From Delphinapterus leucas (taxonomy: Eukaryota > Chordata > Mammalia > Artiodactyla > Monodontidae), in contig NW_022098067.1 in NCBI RefSeq assembly GCF_002288925.2, forward strand, positions 649,160-713,159: DNA of 64,000 bases, in the 5' to 3' direction. Below are positions 35,311 to 47,358 of this stretch, one piece after another. Below the pieces are notes generated by a model. The model was not told the origin of the DNA and searched no databases. It saw only the letters and a program-made list of their open reading frames with translations. Numbering within the stretch: the first letter of the stretch is position 1; the number at the start of each line of letters is the position of its first letter. The position numbers were made by a program, and so were the translations under genes.

Positions 35311-37435
35311 ACTTACTGTGTTTGGGGTCTCCTTTTCGCAGGCTGCAGGTTCGTAGTTCCTGTTGTTTTTGGTGTCTGCCTCCAGTGGGTAAGGTTGGTT
35401 CAGTGGGTTGTGTAGGTTTCCTGGGGGAGGGGACTGGTGCCTGTGTTCTGGTGGATGAGGCTGGATCTTGTCTTTCTGGTGGGCAGGACCATGTCTGTTG
35501 GTGTGTTTTGGGTTGTCTGTAACCTTATTATGATTTTAGGCTGCCTCTCTGGTAACGCGTGGGGTTGTGTTCCTCTCTTGCTAGTTGTTTGGCATAGGGT
35601 GCTGTAGCTTGCTGGTCATTTAGTGGAGCTGGGCCTTTGCGTTGAGATGGAGATCTCTGAGAGAGCTTTTGCTGTTTGATATTACGGGTGGGGCCGGGAA
35701 GTCTCTGGTGGACCCATGTCCTGAACTCAGCTCTCCCACCTCAGATGCTCAGGCTTGACACCTGGCTGGAACAGCAAGACTCTGTCAGCCACATGGCTCA
35801 GAAGAAAAGGGAGAAAAAAAAGAAAGAAAGAAAAAAATTAAATTGAAAAGTAAAAAATATTATTAAAAATAAAAAAATAAAAAAATAATAAAAAAAGAGA
35901 GAGCAACCAATCCAAAAAACAAATCCACCAATGATAACAAGCAGTAAAATGTATACTAAAAAAAAAAAAAAAAAAAAGCCACCACACAGAACCCTAAGAC
36001 AAATGATAGAAGCAAAGCTATACAGACAAAATTACACAAAGAAGCATATCCATACACAGTCACAAAAGGAGAAAAAGGAAAAATATTTATATATGTATAA
36101 AAAGGAAGAATTCAACCAAATCAGTAAGTAAATCTGCCAGTGATAATAAGCTCTAAATACTAAAGTAAGATAAACATAAAACCAGAAACAAATTATATGC
36201 AGAAAGCAAACCCCAAGTCTGCAGTTACTCCCAAAGTCCACTGCCTCAGTTTTGGGATGTTTCATTGTATATTCAGATTTTCCAAAGATGCAGGGTACGT
36301 CAAGTTGACTGTGGAGTTTTAATCCGCTGCTTCTGAGGCTTCATGGAGAGATTTCCCTTTTTCTTCTTTGTTCGCCCAGCTCCTGGGGTTCAGCTTTGGA
36401 TTTGGCCCTGCCTCTGCTTGTAGGTCGCCTGAGGGCATCTGTTCCCTGCCCAGACGGGACAGGATTAAAGCAGCAGCGTATTAGGGGTCTCTGGCTTACT
36501 CAAGCCAGGGGGAGGGAGGGGTACGGAATGCGGGTTGAACCTACAGCGGCAGAGGTCAGCATTTTGTTGCAACAGCCTGAGGCATGCCATATGTTCTCCT
36601 GGGGAAGTTGTTCCTGGATCACAGGACCCTGGCAGTGGTGGGCTGCACAGGCTGCCGGGAGGGGAGGTGTGGATAGTGACCTGTGCTTGCACACAGGCTT
36701 CTTGGTGGCAGTAGCAGCAGCCTTAGTGTCTCATGCCCATCTCTGGTGTCTGCGCTGATAGCCACGGCTTGCGCCTGTCTCTGGAGCTCATTTACATGGT
36801 GCTCTGAATCCCGTCTCCTTGCACACTACGAAACAATGGTGTCTTGCCTCTTACGCAGTTCCAGACATTTTACCGGACTCCCTCCCGTCTAGCTGAGGCG
36901 CACTAGCCCCCTGCCGGCTGTGTTCACACAGCCAACCCAAGTTCCCTCCCTGGGATCTGACCTCTGAAACCCGAGTCTCCACTCCCAGCCCCCACCTGTC
37001 CCTGTGGGTGAGCAGACAAGCCTCTCAGACTGGTGAGTGCTGGTCGGCACCGATCCTCTGTGCGGGAATCTCTCCACTTTGCCCTCCGCACCCTGTTGCT
37101 GCACTCTTCTCCATGAACCTGAAGCTTCCCCCCCCCCCCACCCCCTGTCTCCACCAGTGAAGGGGCTTCCTAGTGCGTGGAAATTTTTCCGACTTCACAG
37201 CTCCCTCCCACTGGTGCAGGTCCCGTCCCTATTCTTTTGTCTCTGTTTTTTCTTTTTTCTTTTGCCCTACCCAGGTACATGGGGAGCTTTTTGCCTTTTA
37301 GAAAGTCTGAGGTCTTCTACCAGCGTTCGGTAGGTGTTCTGTAGGAGTTGTTCCACATGTAGATGTATTTCTGATGTATTTGTGGGGAGGAAGGTGATCT
37401 CCACGTCTTACTCCCCCGCCATCTTGAAGCTCTGC
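35310..37435 (-). promoter_or_regulatory. L1 5' untranslated region / internal promoter
   Basis: About 2.1 kb before ORF1. The right part is GC-rich, contrasting with the AT-rich intron. It holds a YY1-type motif at the very 5' end (37418-37426, CAAGATGGC on the - strand), a C-run at 37128-37145 interrupted by one A, and an A-rich simple block at 35805-35975. Short open stretches here (36396-36758 and others) are by-products of GC content. Promoter role is inferred from L1 biology. Confidence 0.7.
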
Positions 37436-37699
37436 TGTGAATTAATCTTTAAGCAAAATATCTTTATATGAATGGATTTTAGACAAAGCATCCTATTCCT
37501 CTTTTAGTTAGGAAAAGGTAGTGGTAAAAATGAGTTGTGGAAAATTTAGTACTGTTTAGAGCCTTTTTTGGACTTACCTTTACCAAGACAGTCCTCTTAG
37601 GATTTGACACTGTCAGGTATTTATTTGTGTTTGAGATTCTCTCTTATTTCAACTTTGTTAAAGTGTTGTCTCTTGTTTTTGTTCATTTGTTTTGATTTT

Positions 37700-38480
37700 G
37701 TTTTTGTTTTAAGCAGTTAGATTCCTGCCTTTGCTGGATCCTCCTCATCTGCTTATCCAATAATGTCAATTGCCCCCTCAGTATTCTCTTCCTCAGCTCC
37801 TTTCTCTGCAGATATTCTAGGAATTCTCATCCAGTCTTAAGAATATCACCCAAATGATGATGCTGACCAGAGCTATGTTTCTAATCTGCTGACTTTTAAA
37901 TTCATATTTGTAACTACACCTTAGATATTGGCATTCAGCTGTCTCCGGAACTCAAATACATGTCTAAATTAACTTATTTTCTTTTCTCATATGAAATCTC
38001 TTTTATTTCCTATGTCTCATAAGGCATCTTTCTTATAGGCATCAAAACTAAAAATATGTGGATTATCTTAGACTCCTTCTATTAATTTGTATCCCTTTGC
38101 AAATATCCCTCATATTTGTCTTCCGTCCTTAATTCTCTTCTTTTTCTTTTTTCACCTGAATTCTCCTGCCTTGTCTTTCTCCTATCTGACCCTTTAATTA
38201 GTTGATTCTTATTTGTCAGCTGAATTATCTTTCTAAAACCCAGTCTCATTACATGACTCACTGCTCTGTTTAAACACTTTCAGTGGCTCATTATTACCGC
38301 AGGTTAAAACTGAAGCAACTTTGCATGGCATGGGAAGACTTTCAAATCTTCCTCCTTCCAGTCAATTCTGTGTTTCTCTTTTCATTATTCCTATTTTGGT
38401 ACTCTTTCTGCTCAGGCTTATGCATTAGCCACACTATGCTTCTAATTAAAGAGTCTCCGTGCTTAATTTTTGTTTTTTAC
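37700..38480 (+). repeat. L2 LINE remnant
   Basis: Sense-order L2 landmarks: 'attcagctgtctccggaact', then 'tctcattacatgactcactg', 'cactttcagtggctcattat' and 'gcatggcatgggaagacttt'. The 151-codon open stretch at 38283-38738 overlaps it and has no family signature beyond that. 38481-38807 leads into exon 12 without other recognisable content. Confidence 0.65.
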
Positions 38481-38807
38481 CTTTGCTCATACTCTGTGTA
38501 TCTAAATCATGTTTTTCAAAGTGATGCTAATTCACAGTGTTTATTAGAATTATTAGGAAATTTCAATGACAAAATATATTCTTCTTTACAGATATGTTGG
38601 GATTTTATACATTGTTTTAATATCACAGCAAGGTCTGAGGTCTTGCTGGTATTTTTACATTTCGACAATTTTGTTCAGACATGTTATTACTTTAAACCAA
38701 TAAATGATTTTTTCTATAGTCAGAACTTCAATTTGTGAAGCTATCAATATTTTTTTTCTATCTTAGAACATATCCATATGTTGCTCTCTCTCTCCTTTTT
38801 TTTCCAG

Positions 38808-38949
38808 GTTACAGAGATAACAGAGGAATTAGCTACTCTTCCTAAAAGAGCTCAGCTAGCTGCTGCATTTATTACATATCTTTCTGCTGCTCCTGAGGGT
38901 CTGAGAAAAACCTGTTTGGTAGAATGGACCAAGTCAGCTGGTCTTGAAA
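38808..38949 (+). CDS. DYNC2H1: DYNC2H1 window exon 12 (CC2 end, entry to AAA5)
   Basis: Acceptor has a strong pyrimidine tract ('ctctccttttttttccag'); the donor is again 'gtttgt'. The product starts VTEITEELATLPKRAQLAAA, continues FITYLSAAPEGLRKTCLVEW and ends KSAGLE with a split Lys. 'A.FI.Y....P..R..C...W' is the conserved dynein segment linking stalk to AAA5, the 'strut/buttress to ring' transition. Reading past the donor gives only 14 more codons before a stop. Confidence 0.95.
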
Positions 38950-39527
38950 GTTTGTATTTAGTTATTCATAAATTTGAAATTTCAGTATACTAAAAAGCAC
39001 ATCTTTTGATTTTTGTCATTTTACTTTTTTTTAAATGGGGAAAATTTTCTGTAAGTTAAAGGATACCATAGCCACTTTAGATTTGCTAAATTCTACAGAT
39101 GTTCTGAGAATTGCTTTATTATAATGACTCTTCTACCCATAAAATCCCTTTTTGAAACTGACACCACTGAATTATTTTGATGTTGTATGAATGCAGTTAA
39201 ACATTTTATTTATTTTTACACTAATTTCATATGGTAAGATGAGATGTAGGAATTCCAAAATTCTTTGTGAATTTTGTGGTTTTCGCAAATTATTATAGTT
39301 GTGAAACATTCATTTGATAGAAGAAATATAATTTGAGTTTCATTCCTTTGCACTTTTTAAAACATTTTTTCTCTTTAGTTTCTGATTCTAAATGCAGAAG
39401 AATGGATTGCGTATTAAGAATGATCATGGGACTTTTGTTTGAGTATATTATAAATAGTTTTATTCCCTTTCTTTTATCAAGCATAAGATTATTGTAGTAA
39501 AGTATTATCGATATCTTAATTTTTCAG
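38950..39527. other. Intron 12 (578 bp), no element recognised
   Basis: AT-rich, shortest intron in the window. It begins with the weak donor 'gtttgt'. I see no repeat or ORF of note. Confidence 0.5.
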
Positions 39528-39637
39528 AATTTGATCTGAGGAGGTTTCTTTGTACTGAAAGTGAACAGTTAATTTGGAAAAGTGAAGGCCTACCATCAGA
39601 TGACCTTTCCATAGAAAATGCTCTTGTTATCTTGCAG
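39528..39637 (+). CDS. DYNC2H1: DYNC2H1 window exon 13 (AAA5 N-terminal part)
   Basis: Acceptor 'aatttttcag', donor 'gtaatt'. The product FDLRRFLCTESEQLIWKSEG continues LPSDDLSIENALVILQ. 'W...GLP.D..S.ENA.I' is one of the best conserved dynein motifs. It marks the start of AAA5, where the Leu-Pro-x-Asp segment contacts the bound nucleotide site of the ring. Length 110 bp, phase consistent. Confidence 0.96.
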
Positions 39638-42230
39638 GTAATTAATCTACTTTAATCTTCTCATTAGAAATGTTTTTTTCTGAAGCTTGCTCCATGAACT
39701 ACCTTCTTCAAATCCTTAGGCTTTCACAGTTAGTCTTAGTTAAGTAAAAGTAAAAAATATTTTGCTAATAAAAATCCATTTGTGATTCAGGTAGCATCTC
39801 TAAAATTTTCAGTGTAATTTATTTTTTACCTTAATACAAAAGTATAAATAAAAATGGTATCATTTTGATGGCAAAATATTTTAAATTGAACTTCCTGATA
39901 ATAATAGAAATGTTTTAGGGATACTTGATTCATTTGGTTATATAGTTCTTTCATCTAGAGTATATTTTAAAAATAAAAACTTTATACTTTTATTTCATTT
40001 TGTTTTACAAAGTTATGGAAAGTGAAGATGGATAAGTTTTGGGTTATAAGTTAAAGATAACCATGTGCATATTTTGGAAAATTGTTCTTTTACATAGTAT
40101 ATGTTTCCAAAAAGTAATTATTTAAAGTTGAAGCAATTATACCTTAATTAGCAGTGAGTGTGAAAACCAAATTCAAAATCTTGTGTACAAGCAAATCATT
40201 TCTTTGTATGAAGTTTGATTTTTTTTACCATTACTTTAGTTTACCTTTCTGATACAGGATTTGGAAGATAACATTTCTCCCTTGAAAATATGTTTTGTTT
40301 TTTCTGTTCTTTTTATCTCAACAGTTTATACTCTATATTACCAGTGTTTTCTTTCCTCTCTACAACCCTTCTCTCTGTCCACACACCATTTCTTTATCCC
40401 ATAACTCCACATCTCAAAGAAGATATAAACATTAAATGCTTCTCCTTAGGCAGTGTAAGCTATATTATTATATGATTCATATTGTGAGTATGAATTGTGG
40501 TCCCTGTTCATTCCTGGATAATTTATTCTGTTTGATTTGACCTGTTAATCAGCTGACTGTGCTTTGACTCTATACGTTGGTGTCTTACTAGCATAGAAGC
40601 CGTTGAACAAAGATTACACAATTTTGCCTTCTTTTAATTTGATTTGGCTTAAACTTTAATTTATTTTTTAAACATTTTTATCATTATTTTTCACACTAGA
40701 ATTACAAATCTGGAACTCTAAATGTGTATGTAAATAAATTCATTACAACCTAGTACTTTTTATCATATTTGTTATTCCTTTCCCAAGGTTTCATAGTCAC
40801 TCCTTTTTTCAGTACTCCAAGAAAGCAATTGTTTGCAGATTAAAAAAAAAAATACTAGTTTAAGAATTTTTCTTTTTTATTCCATAACAAATCAGAGGCT
40901 TTTAGAAAAAATATATCACAATAATTTTTATTTTTTACTGATAATAGTAATTGAAAATATTTACTTTTGTATTCTGAATTAAATTGTCTTTCATGATGAA
41001 TTTGGGGGATATTGTCTTTGAAATTAATTTTAATGACAAGCTTAGTTTACTTTGTATTTAATATTGCCAAGTTTCTTACAGACACATATGCATTTATATG
41101 ACAAAACAAAACCATTTGGACAAACTTGTTAGAGTAATTAGTCATTTTGTTGAAATGAATTTTCCATTATGGTTAACATTTTATCTTAATTCTAAGGTGG
41201 ACTAGATTTAGAATAAACTGTTGTAGTTGCGTGTGTGGTTGGATACAACAAGTCTATAACATCTACTCATTAACATTACCATGTGATATGAAGTTAGATG
41301 TCTAAATATGTACAAACTGGGTTTCTGGGAGTCTTCCCTGAGAAAAAAATGACTAGGTGTGATGAATTAAATGTATTTTGGATTCAGAGATATAGCATGT
41401 CTCCTCATTAACTACAATAAAGCTTTTCAGAGATTCAGTGTGGGATTTCCCAGATTCAAGGGCTATAGTCGCTCAATCCCTTATTGGTGCTAAGGATAAC
41501 CTTTTATGTCCAAAATTATTCCTTGTCTTACAACAAAAGGTGCTTGGAATTCTCATATTTGGTTTAAGCTAACTGTTGAAGCACATGTGTTATCTGGGTG
41601 AGGAAATAGTCAAATAATTATCTGCCACAGAAAGCTCATATGACCTATGTCCTTGAGGAGCAGGGGAAAATCTTGGCCATGATGCCCTGGATTGCTTGGA
41701 CTATGATTTACACCTGTTCTCCTGATGTGATTATTAATAATTTTTTCTTTACTCTCAAACGTGTCCTTGTTTGGAAGATAATTGTATGATCTTTGTAATA
41801 TTGTGGAACTCAGGGGATAAATGGAGAGTATGAGACACTATGGAGAGGTGTGAGTGAAAGCATCCAGAAAGAAGATGGAAAAATATGATTAATTTAAATT
41901 TCACAGTGTTGTAAATTTTTCTTGGTTTAAATTTCACAGTATTATAAATTTTTCCTGTGAAGATGTACTAGGTATTTTTTTTTATTGTTTATGGACAGTT
42001 CAGTGTCAAATTAGTTTTCTTTATACCATTCAATTTCTGAGATTTTTTTTTTCCCTTCCTGCCATTTAGTGTATGCTGAGGAAATGCAAACTAATTTGCT
42101 ATTAGTCTAAAGAATATAAAATTGTAAAGGTAAATTGCATAGGGAAAACATTTTTTCATTAAATCCCAAATGCATAACAATAATCAACACTTACATGTAC
42201 TTACTATGTTTTTCATATATTATTATTTAA
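39638..42230. other. Intron 13, first part, no gene seen
   Basis: AT-rich sequence with poly-A/T runs. 41330-41760 is more complex in composition ('ggctatagtcgctcaatccc') and could be an old interspersed repeat that I cannot name. No ORF with a family signature. Confidence 0.4.
41893..41954. repeat. 29-bp direct repeat, 33-bp period
   Basis: Copies at 41893-41921 and 41926-41954, both beginning 'tttaaatttcacagt' and ending 'aaatttttc', differ at two positions. Confidence 0.9.
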
Positions 42231-42234
42231 GAAT

Positions 42235-42440
42235 TAATACAAGTAAAGCACTTAAACTCTTAACTCATTTAATTTTCAAATCAACCCTATTTAGTAGGTA
42301 CATGTATTATCCCTTTTTGTAGATAAGGAAGTTGAGATACAAAAGGATTAAGTTTCTTGTTCAGGGTCACAGAGCTGTCAAGAGGTAGAGCCAAGATTCA
42401 AACACTGCCATCTAGGCAGTCTATGCTTGTAAGGCTGCCT
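42235..42440 (-). repeat. MIR SINE
   Basis: 'tgtagataaggaagttgaga', then 'ttgttcagggtcacagagct' and 'agccaagattcaaacactgc', is the complement of MIR in consensus order. Confidence 0.8.
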
Positions 42441-42649
42441 CTCAAAGATATGTGTGTTTCTGTATATGTTTTAACTTATTTATTTTATGTTATTCCTGTT
42501 AATATAATTCTCCTTATCAAAAGATGAGCTTTAGTTTTATTTACAAGATGTTTCTACTCTTATCCCACTTGTGGTTATTAAAAATAAAAATAAAATTATA
42601 GAGTTTTATAGATGTTTTAAAAATAGTCTTTTTCTTATTGGATGAAAGT

Positions 42650-42965
42650 CAAAAAGTGCAAACTTCCAGTTATAAGATAAATAAGCACTAGGGATGTTAT
42701 GTACAACATGATAAATATAATTAACACTGCTATATGTTATATATGAAAGTTGCTTAGAGAGCAAATCCTAAGAATTCTCATGACAAGGAAAAAAAATTTT
42801 TTTTCTATTTCTCTAATTTTGTACCTGTATGAGATGATGGATGTTCCCTAAACTTACTGTGATAATCATTTCATGATGTATGTAAGTCAGATCATTATGC
42901 TATACACCTTAACTTACACAGTGTTGTGTGTCAGTTATATCAGTAAAAGTGGAAGAAAAAAAATC
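42650..42965 (+). repeat. L1 3'-UTR fragment
   Basis: 'gatgttatgtacaacatgat', then 'aattctcatgacaaggaaaa', 'gatgatggatgttccctaaa' and 'catttcatgatgtatgtaag', follows a known old L1 3' UTR. It ends in an A-rich tail near 42955-42963. Confidence 0.8.
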
Positions 42966-43769
42966 TCTTTCAAAAATGTCTACTACCTAATCATTTTTTT
43001 TTTGCCAATAGATATCATGTGTCTCTAGCCTTTGACCTCTGTTTTGAGCTCTGTAGTTCTAATTTCCTGTTAGATATTGTTACCTGGAGCTTTGTAGGTA
43101 GCTCAAGCTCTGTCTTTAATCATTTTTTAAAAAAACTTTTAGTCAAGAATCTTTTAGTGGCCAACTTTAGTACTTTTTTTTTTTTCTTAAAAAAAGCAAC
43201 TTATGCTTTTAAATAACTGAGGTGTTCAAAAGATTGGGGCTAGCTTCAGGATTCGAATGGTGTTACCAGGACATCTCTCTCTCTCTCCATCTTAAGAGAT
43301 GTATTTATTCTTGGATAGGTTCTTTCTACCCTGTGTTAAGGATAGACATTGGCGACTCCAGGTTTACCATTATCACAATTTATGTTCTCAGACTAAAGAT
43401 ATCTCTTCCCTTCCTTTCCAGTATTTGTTACTTCCCCAGAAAGATTCTGATTTGTTAGTTTGGGTCACCTGCTCATCCCTTGTGTGCAGTGCTAGATGAT
43501 TGATAATCCCATGAGAAATGCATTGAGTGGGGCATGCATGCTAGGCAAAGGTAGCTATGTACTTTAATAATTGTTTCTCTTCCTCACCCACTCCTTATAA
43601 CCTGCTTCTCTTTTATTTCCTAACACTGGAGATGTCACAGTCTTGGTCCAGTAATGCAAACTGCAAATCTGCAACTCATTCTTACTATGTCTCTTTACTT
43701 TTACATTCAGTTAGTTATTCAGCAAGTCTTGTCAAATCTACTTCTCAAATGTGTCATGAATTCATTCTC

Positions 43770-44420
43770 TTCTAACCACATCTACTGCCAGTGGCTTCAC
43801 TTAGGCCTTCATCATGTTGTACCTGGATAAATACATTCTTATAGCAGTTGGTCCCCTGCCCCTGTATCAGTTCCTTTATTTTGGAGTGATCCTCCTAAAA
43901 TGTTAATCTGATCATCACAGTTCCTTGATTAATATATTTCAGTGACTACCCATTACCTGCAGTATAAAAATTTCATTATCCTTAAACATGGCATAAAATG
44001 CTCTTCATGATCAGAAAGACCTCTGATTACTCCTGCCATTTTATATGCATCATCTTTGTCTATACTTTTTATTCCAACTATGCCAAACTACTGGTAGTTT
44101 TCCAAATACTCCCAGCTTTTCATTCTTCTCTCAATCAGGCTGTTGTTTTGGCCTAATTTGCTTTTTTTACTTCTTTGCCTGGCCAAGTCCTATTTTTTTT
44201 GACCTAGTTTGACTTGAATTGCTTCCTAGCAGCTTCTCCTAACTCTGCCTGTGATCCACCTATAGAATTCTGTGTCCTTTTTGATTGAAAAAATTTTTGT
44301 TTTTTTGCTTATTAGATGTGTGGCCAATGAAGGTAAGGGAATGTATCTTAACTAATTTTTGTATCCCTCGTGTTGTCTTATTATAATCATTATTCAACAT
44401 ATGGTAGATGAATGAATAGC
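43770..44420 (+). repeat. L2 LINE remnant
   Basis: 'tgttaatctgatcatcacag', then 'tcagtgactacccattacct', 'aacatggcataaaatgctct' and 'gaatgaatagcatgaatgaa', matches L2 sense 3' sequence. No open frame. Confidence 0.6.
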
Positions 44421-44594
44421 ATGAATGAATGAAAGCTCACTATTTTTAGATCTACTATAATTTGTTAAATGTAGAATTTTACCACATTTAATCATGGAAC
44501 ACAGACCTAAAATATACCTCAGAGGTCTTCTCTAAATCTCTGGAGAAGTATAAATAAGATGAACACAAACTTGTAAGTATTCTTTGAAATTCTT

Positions 44595-44805
44595 TTTTTT
44601 TTTTTTTTTTTGCGGTACGCGGGCCTCTCACTGTTGTGGCCTCTCCCATTGCGGAGCACAGGCTCCGGACGCGCAGGCTCAGTGGCCATGGCTCATGGGC
44701 CTAGCCGCTCCGCGGCATGTGGGATCTTCACAGACCGGGGCACGAACCCGTGTCCCCTGCATCGGCAGGCGGACTCTCTCAAACACTGCGCCACCAGCGA
44801 AGCCC
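44595..44805 (-). mobile_element. CHR-type SINE
   Basis: T-run (A tail) at the left, 'gcggtacgcgggcctctcac' body, B-box complement 'gggcacgaacc', and head complement at the right. Target-site duplication 'ttctttgaaattctt' at 44580-44594 and 44806-44820, perfect. Close to consensus, so comparatively recent. The following 44821-46291 up to exon 14 shows no element that I can name. Confidence 0.95.
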
Positions 44806-46291
44806 TTCTTTGAAATTCTTAAGCATATTTTCTATGGTAAAAACATGATTTTTTGAAACATTATCTTATTCTCTTTTTAACTGCATCAGATCATTGGTTT
44901 GAAATCATGGGTAAGAACTTTTTTAAAATTTAAAATAATTATTTTTGTGGTTAGGCAAAATCTAGTTTACTTGTGGAATGTTTGCTATTGAATGCTAGCA
45001 TAAAATGAGATCTAAAACCTAGGTGTAATACTTTGGTAATACTTAAGAAGCTATTTACTAGCCATATAATTTTGCTATTTCTGGATGCCTCCAGAAATAG
45101 ATGCTGGGGGAAGATCATACAGTGGGATAACGCTGTGGAGCTGTGGTGGGAGTGGCCCACTCTGGGTGCAGGTAAAAAGAGGCCACATTGTCTAGAGAGA
45201 GTTTTAAAACAATAATAAAGCTGTTTTAAAGTCAGTCAGCTCTTTATTATCACCATGTGCTGGAAATTTTAAACAGCATTTCTGATAAAATGCTGTTAAT
45301 CCCCAGGGCATGTGATTCCCAACATCCCTCTCCCTCTTGGTATACCACTAAGATAACATCCATGTTCTTATTAGATCTACCCCAGTTCTAAGTCTTCACT
45401 TCACTGTGACTTTCATGTGTTATTTTATCCCTATAGCACACAACTGCATTACATTTTTCAAATAAATGTGAAAATTTAAGAAAAATAAGGTCAGCTGTTA
45501 TTTAAATCTAATTTGCTAGGTAACAATGACTATTAGATAGTTTAAAATTTATCATATTTTTTAAATATATTTACATATATTTAAATTGATCAGATGTATA
45601 AATGTATAATTGGCTTCCTTTAATTTGCTAAGTGGCATTGTATGTATAGGGCACAATGCCAGGTTTCTAATTTTCTGTTTCAGAGTTTAATTAGTGCAAG
45701 GCGTTCTGTAATGAGTTTAGTTCCTAGTTTGTTAGACCTTAACCTATCATCTTATGTAATTTTCTCTTCTAGGATACTCCTTTTGTAATATTAACTAGGT
45801 ACTACTTTAGAGAAATTAGTCTTAAAATATAAATAATTTTATTGCTAATTATTTCAGCGATACTTTTATGATTAGCTCATACTTCTCTTGTAAGGCCTCT
45901 ATGGTTTATTCAACCAAAGAATATCTAAAGTTAGGGAATGACTTGGCTGTGTATTTTAAAACCAAAAAGAGAGGTACAAATGGCATCAACTTAGGACTAG
46001 AACTCCTGCTTACTGTTTTGTTAATATACATTTTCTGTATTATTGTGTAGTAAATAAGACTATATTCACTTTACTGTGGTTAAATTTAATTACCTAGTAT
46101 TAATTACTGGTAAAATTGATTAATGTAACCTCTGGTGCCGCTAAAAACTGTACCCTTATTTCCTCATTGTAGTCGTATATTTGTGTTCTCTAAAGCCTGA
46201 GAGAAAAACTCACTCATTAATTGATTAATAATTTTTAGGAAATTATTTTCATTTAATGAAAGCTTATAATCTTTTTTTTTTTTTTAATTAG

Positions 46292-46390
46292 AGTCGAGTT
46301 TGCCCATTTCTGGTAGACCCTTCTTCCCAAGCTACAGAATGGTTAAAGACACATTTGAAAGACTCACGTCTGGAAGTTATTAACCAGCAG
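46292..46390 (+). CDS. DYNC2H1: DYNC2H1 window exon 14 (AAA5)
   Basis: Acceptor 'tttttttttaattag' with a long T tract, donor 'gtgtgt'; 33 codons, phase 0 at both ends. The product starts SRVCPFLVDPSSQATEWLKT and ends SRLEVINQQ. 'PL.IDP..QA..W' is the degenerate Walker-A region of dynein AAA5. It lacks the GK[ST] of a nucleotide-hydrolysing P-loop, as expected for AAA5. Confidence 0.95.
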
Positions 46391-46429
46391 GTGTGTATTA
46401 CTTATAATTTAGATACCAGCTAGTAATGG

Positions 46430-46600
46430 TATCTTGTGGTGAAAAGAACTATAATCAGAAAACATAGATTCAAAACTGAGTCTTATAACTTACCTGGTAT
46501 GGGTCCTGGGAAGGAAATGTAGCTTTCTTAGCTTTAGTCTTCTAATTTGTAAAAAGGAATAATATTTGTTTGATTGCTTCTGTATGCAAGGTGTTGATCT
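46430..46600 (+). repeat. MIR-like SINE fragment
   Basis: 'acatagattcaaaactgagt', then 'gtcttctaatttgtaaaaag', fits MIR in sense order. 46600-46760 ('cctgccctcatggagatg') may be a further old repeat of uncertain type. Confidence 0.55.
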
Positions 46601-47358
46601 AAGCCCTGGGAATTTATAAGTGAGTAGTTCCTGCCCTCATGGAGATGAAAATTAAGTAATTACTTACACTAAACAAATAAGCATTTACACTAAATTATGA
46701 TTAAAGACAAGTATAGGATGCTATAGAAGTAAGTTACTTAGTTTGGAGAATCAGGAAAACCTCCTTGACTTTTTAATTTCCTGTTCCTGTAACTCATCAA
46801 TGAGCATCTTTGTTGTGTACAAAGATTTGACAGTTGGTCAATGAAATGTAACCATCGTGTTTTGTGTAGTGACTTTTCACTGTCATGTTTATCTCACCAA
46901 AGAAATTATTTTTGGTCAGTTTTTTTTTTTTTATTGGGGAAGGCCTAGTGTATGATTAATTTTTGTAGATATGCTTCAGGTGCTTGAAAAATTAACTCTT
47001 TAAAATGTTCTTCACTTACAAAGTGGGGATATCTAACTCACTTGTGTTTAAGAATAATTGTAATATATTTATATAATATATAAAATATTTAATGCCACTT
47101 ACGGTTGTAGTAGGAGATCTTAATAATTATTATCCAAATATTTAAAATTTTTTTAACCACAGTTGGAGGCTTAGAGTGGAATTTAAAATGACTCTTTACC
47201 TAGCCAGAAAGCCTAAAAATTCTTGAATGGTTATAGAATTTTATCTAAAGGTTCTTTTTACAGTAATTAGAACTATCACATCAAGATAGTTTACTAGAAT
47301 TCATCATCTTGTCTTTCTTCTTCCATTCAATGTGATATTGAATACAACCAAAGTAGTT

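Larger units (their letters stand above)
30682..37435 (-). mobile_element. Full-length-type L1, antisense to DYNC2H1, with perfect target duplication
   Basis: A 15-bp target-site duplication, 'tgtgaattaatcttt', lies at 30667-30681 and 37436-37450 with no mismatch. From right to left the element has a GC-rich 5' UTR (about 35310-37435) ending in a YY1-type 'gccatcttg' (37418-37426). Then come an ORF1 remnant, an ORF2 remnant and a 3' UTR that ends in an A tail (T-run at 30682 on this strand). It carries a nested CHR SINE and an internal ORF2 deletion near 31390. Younger looking than the sense L1 at 19141. It lies in the intron between exons 11 and 12. Confidence 0.95.

Noticed and set aside
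36396..36758. 120-codon open frame in GC-rich sequence
   Set aside because: Inside the L1 5' UTR; overlapping frames on both strands are all open, as expected from GC content.
38283..38738. 151-codon open frame upstream of exon 12
   Set aside because: Overlaps an L2 remnant and low-complexity intron sequence; no family signature and no splice or start context.
38778..38993. 71-codon open frame covering exon 12
   Set aside because: It is exon 12 read through into the flanking introns; the real product is the spliced exon.
44780..44805. tRNA-like A and B boxes (also in the other four SINEs)
   Set aside because: They belong to tRNA-derived SINE heads; no complete cloverleaf, so not called tRNA genes.
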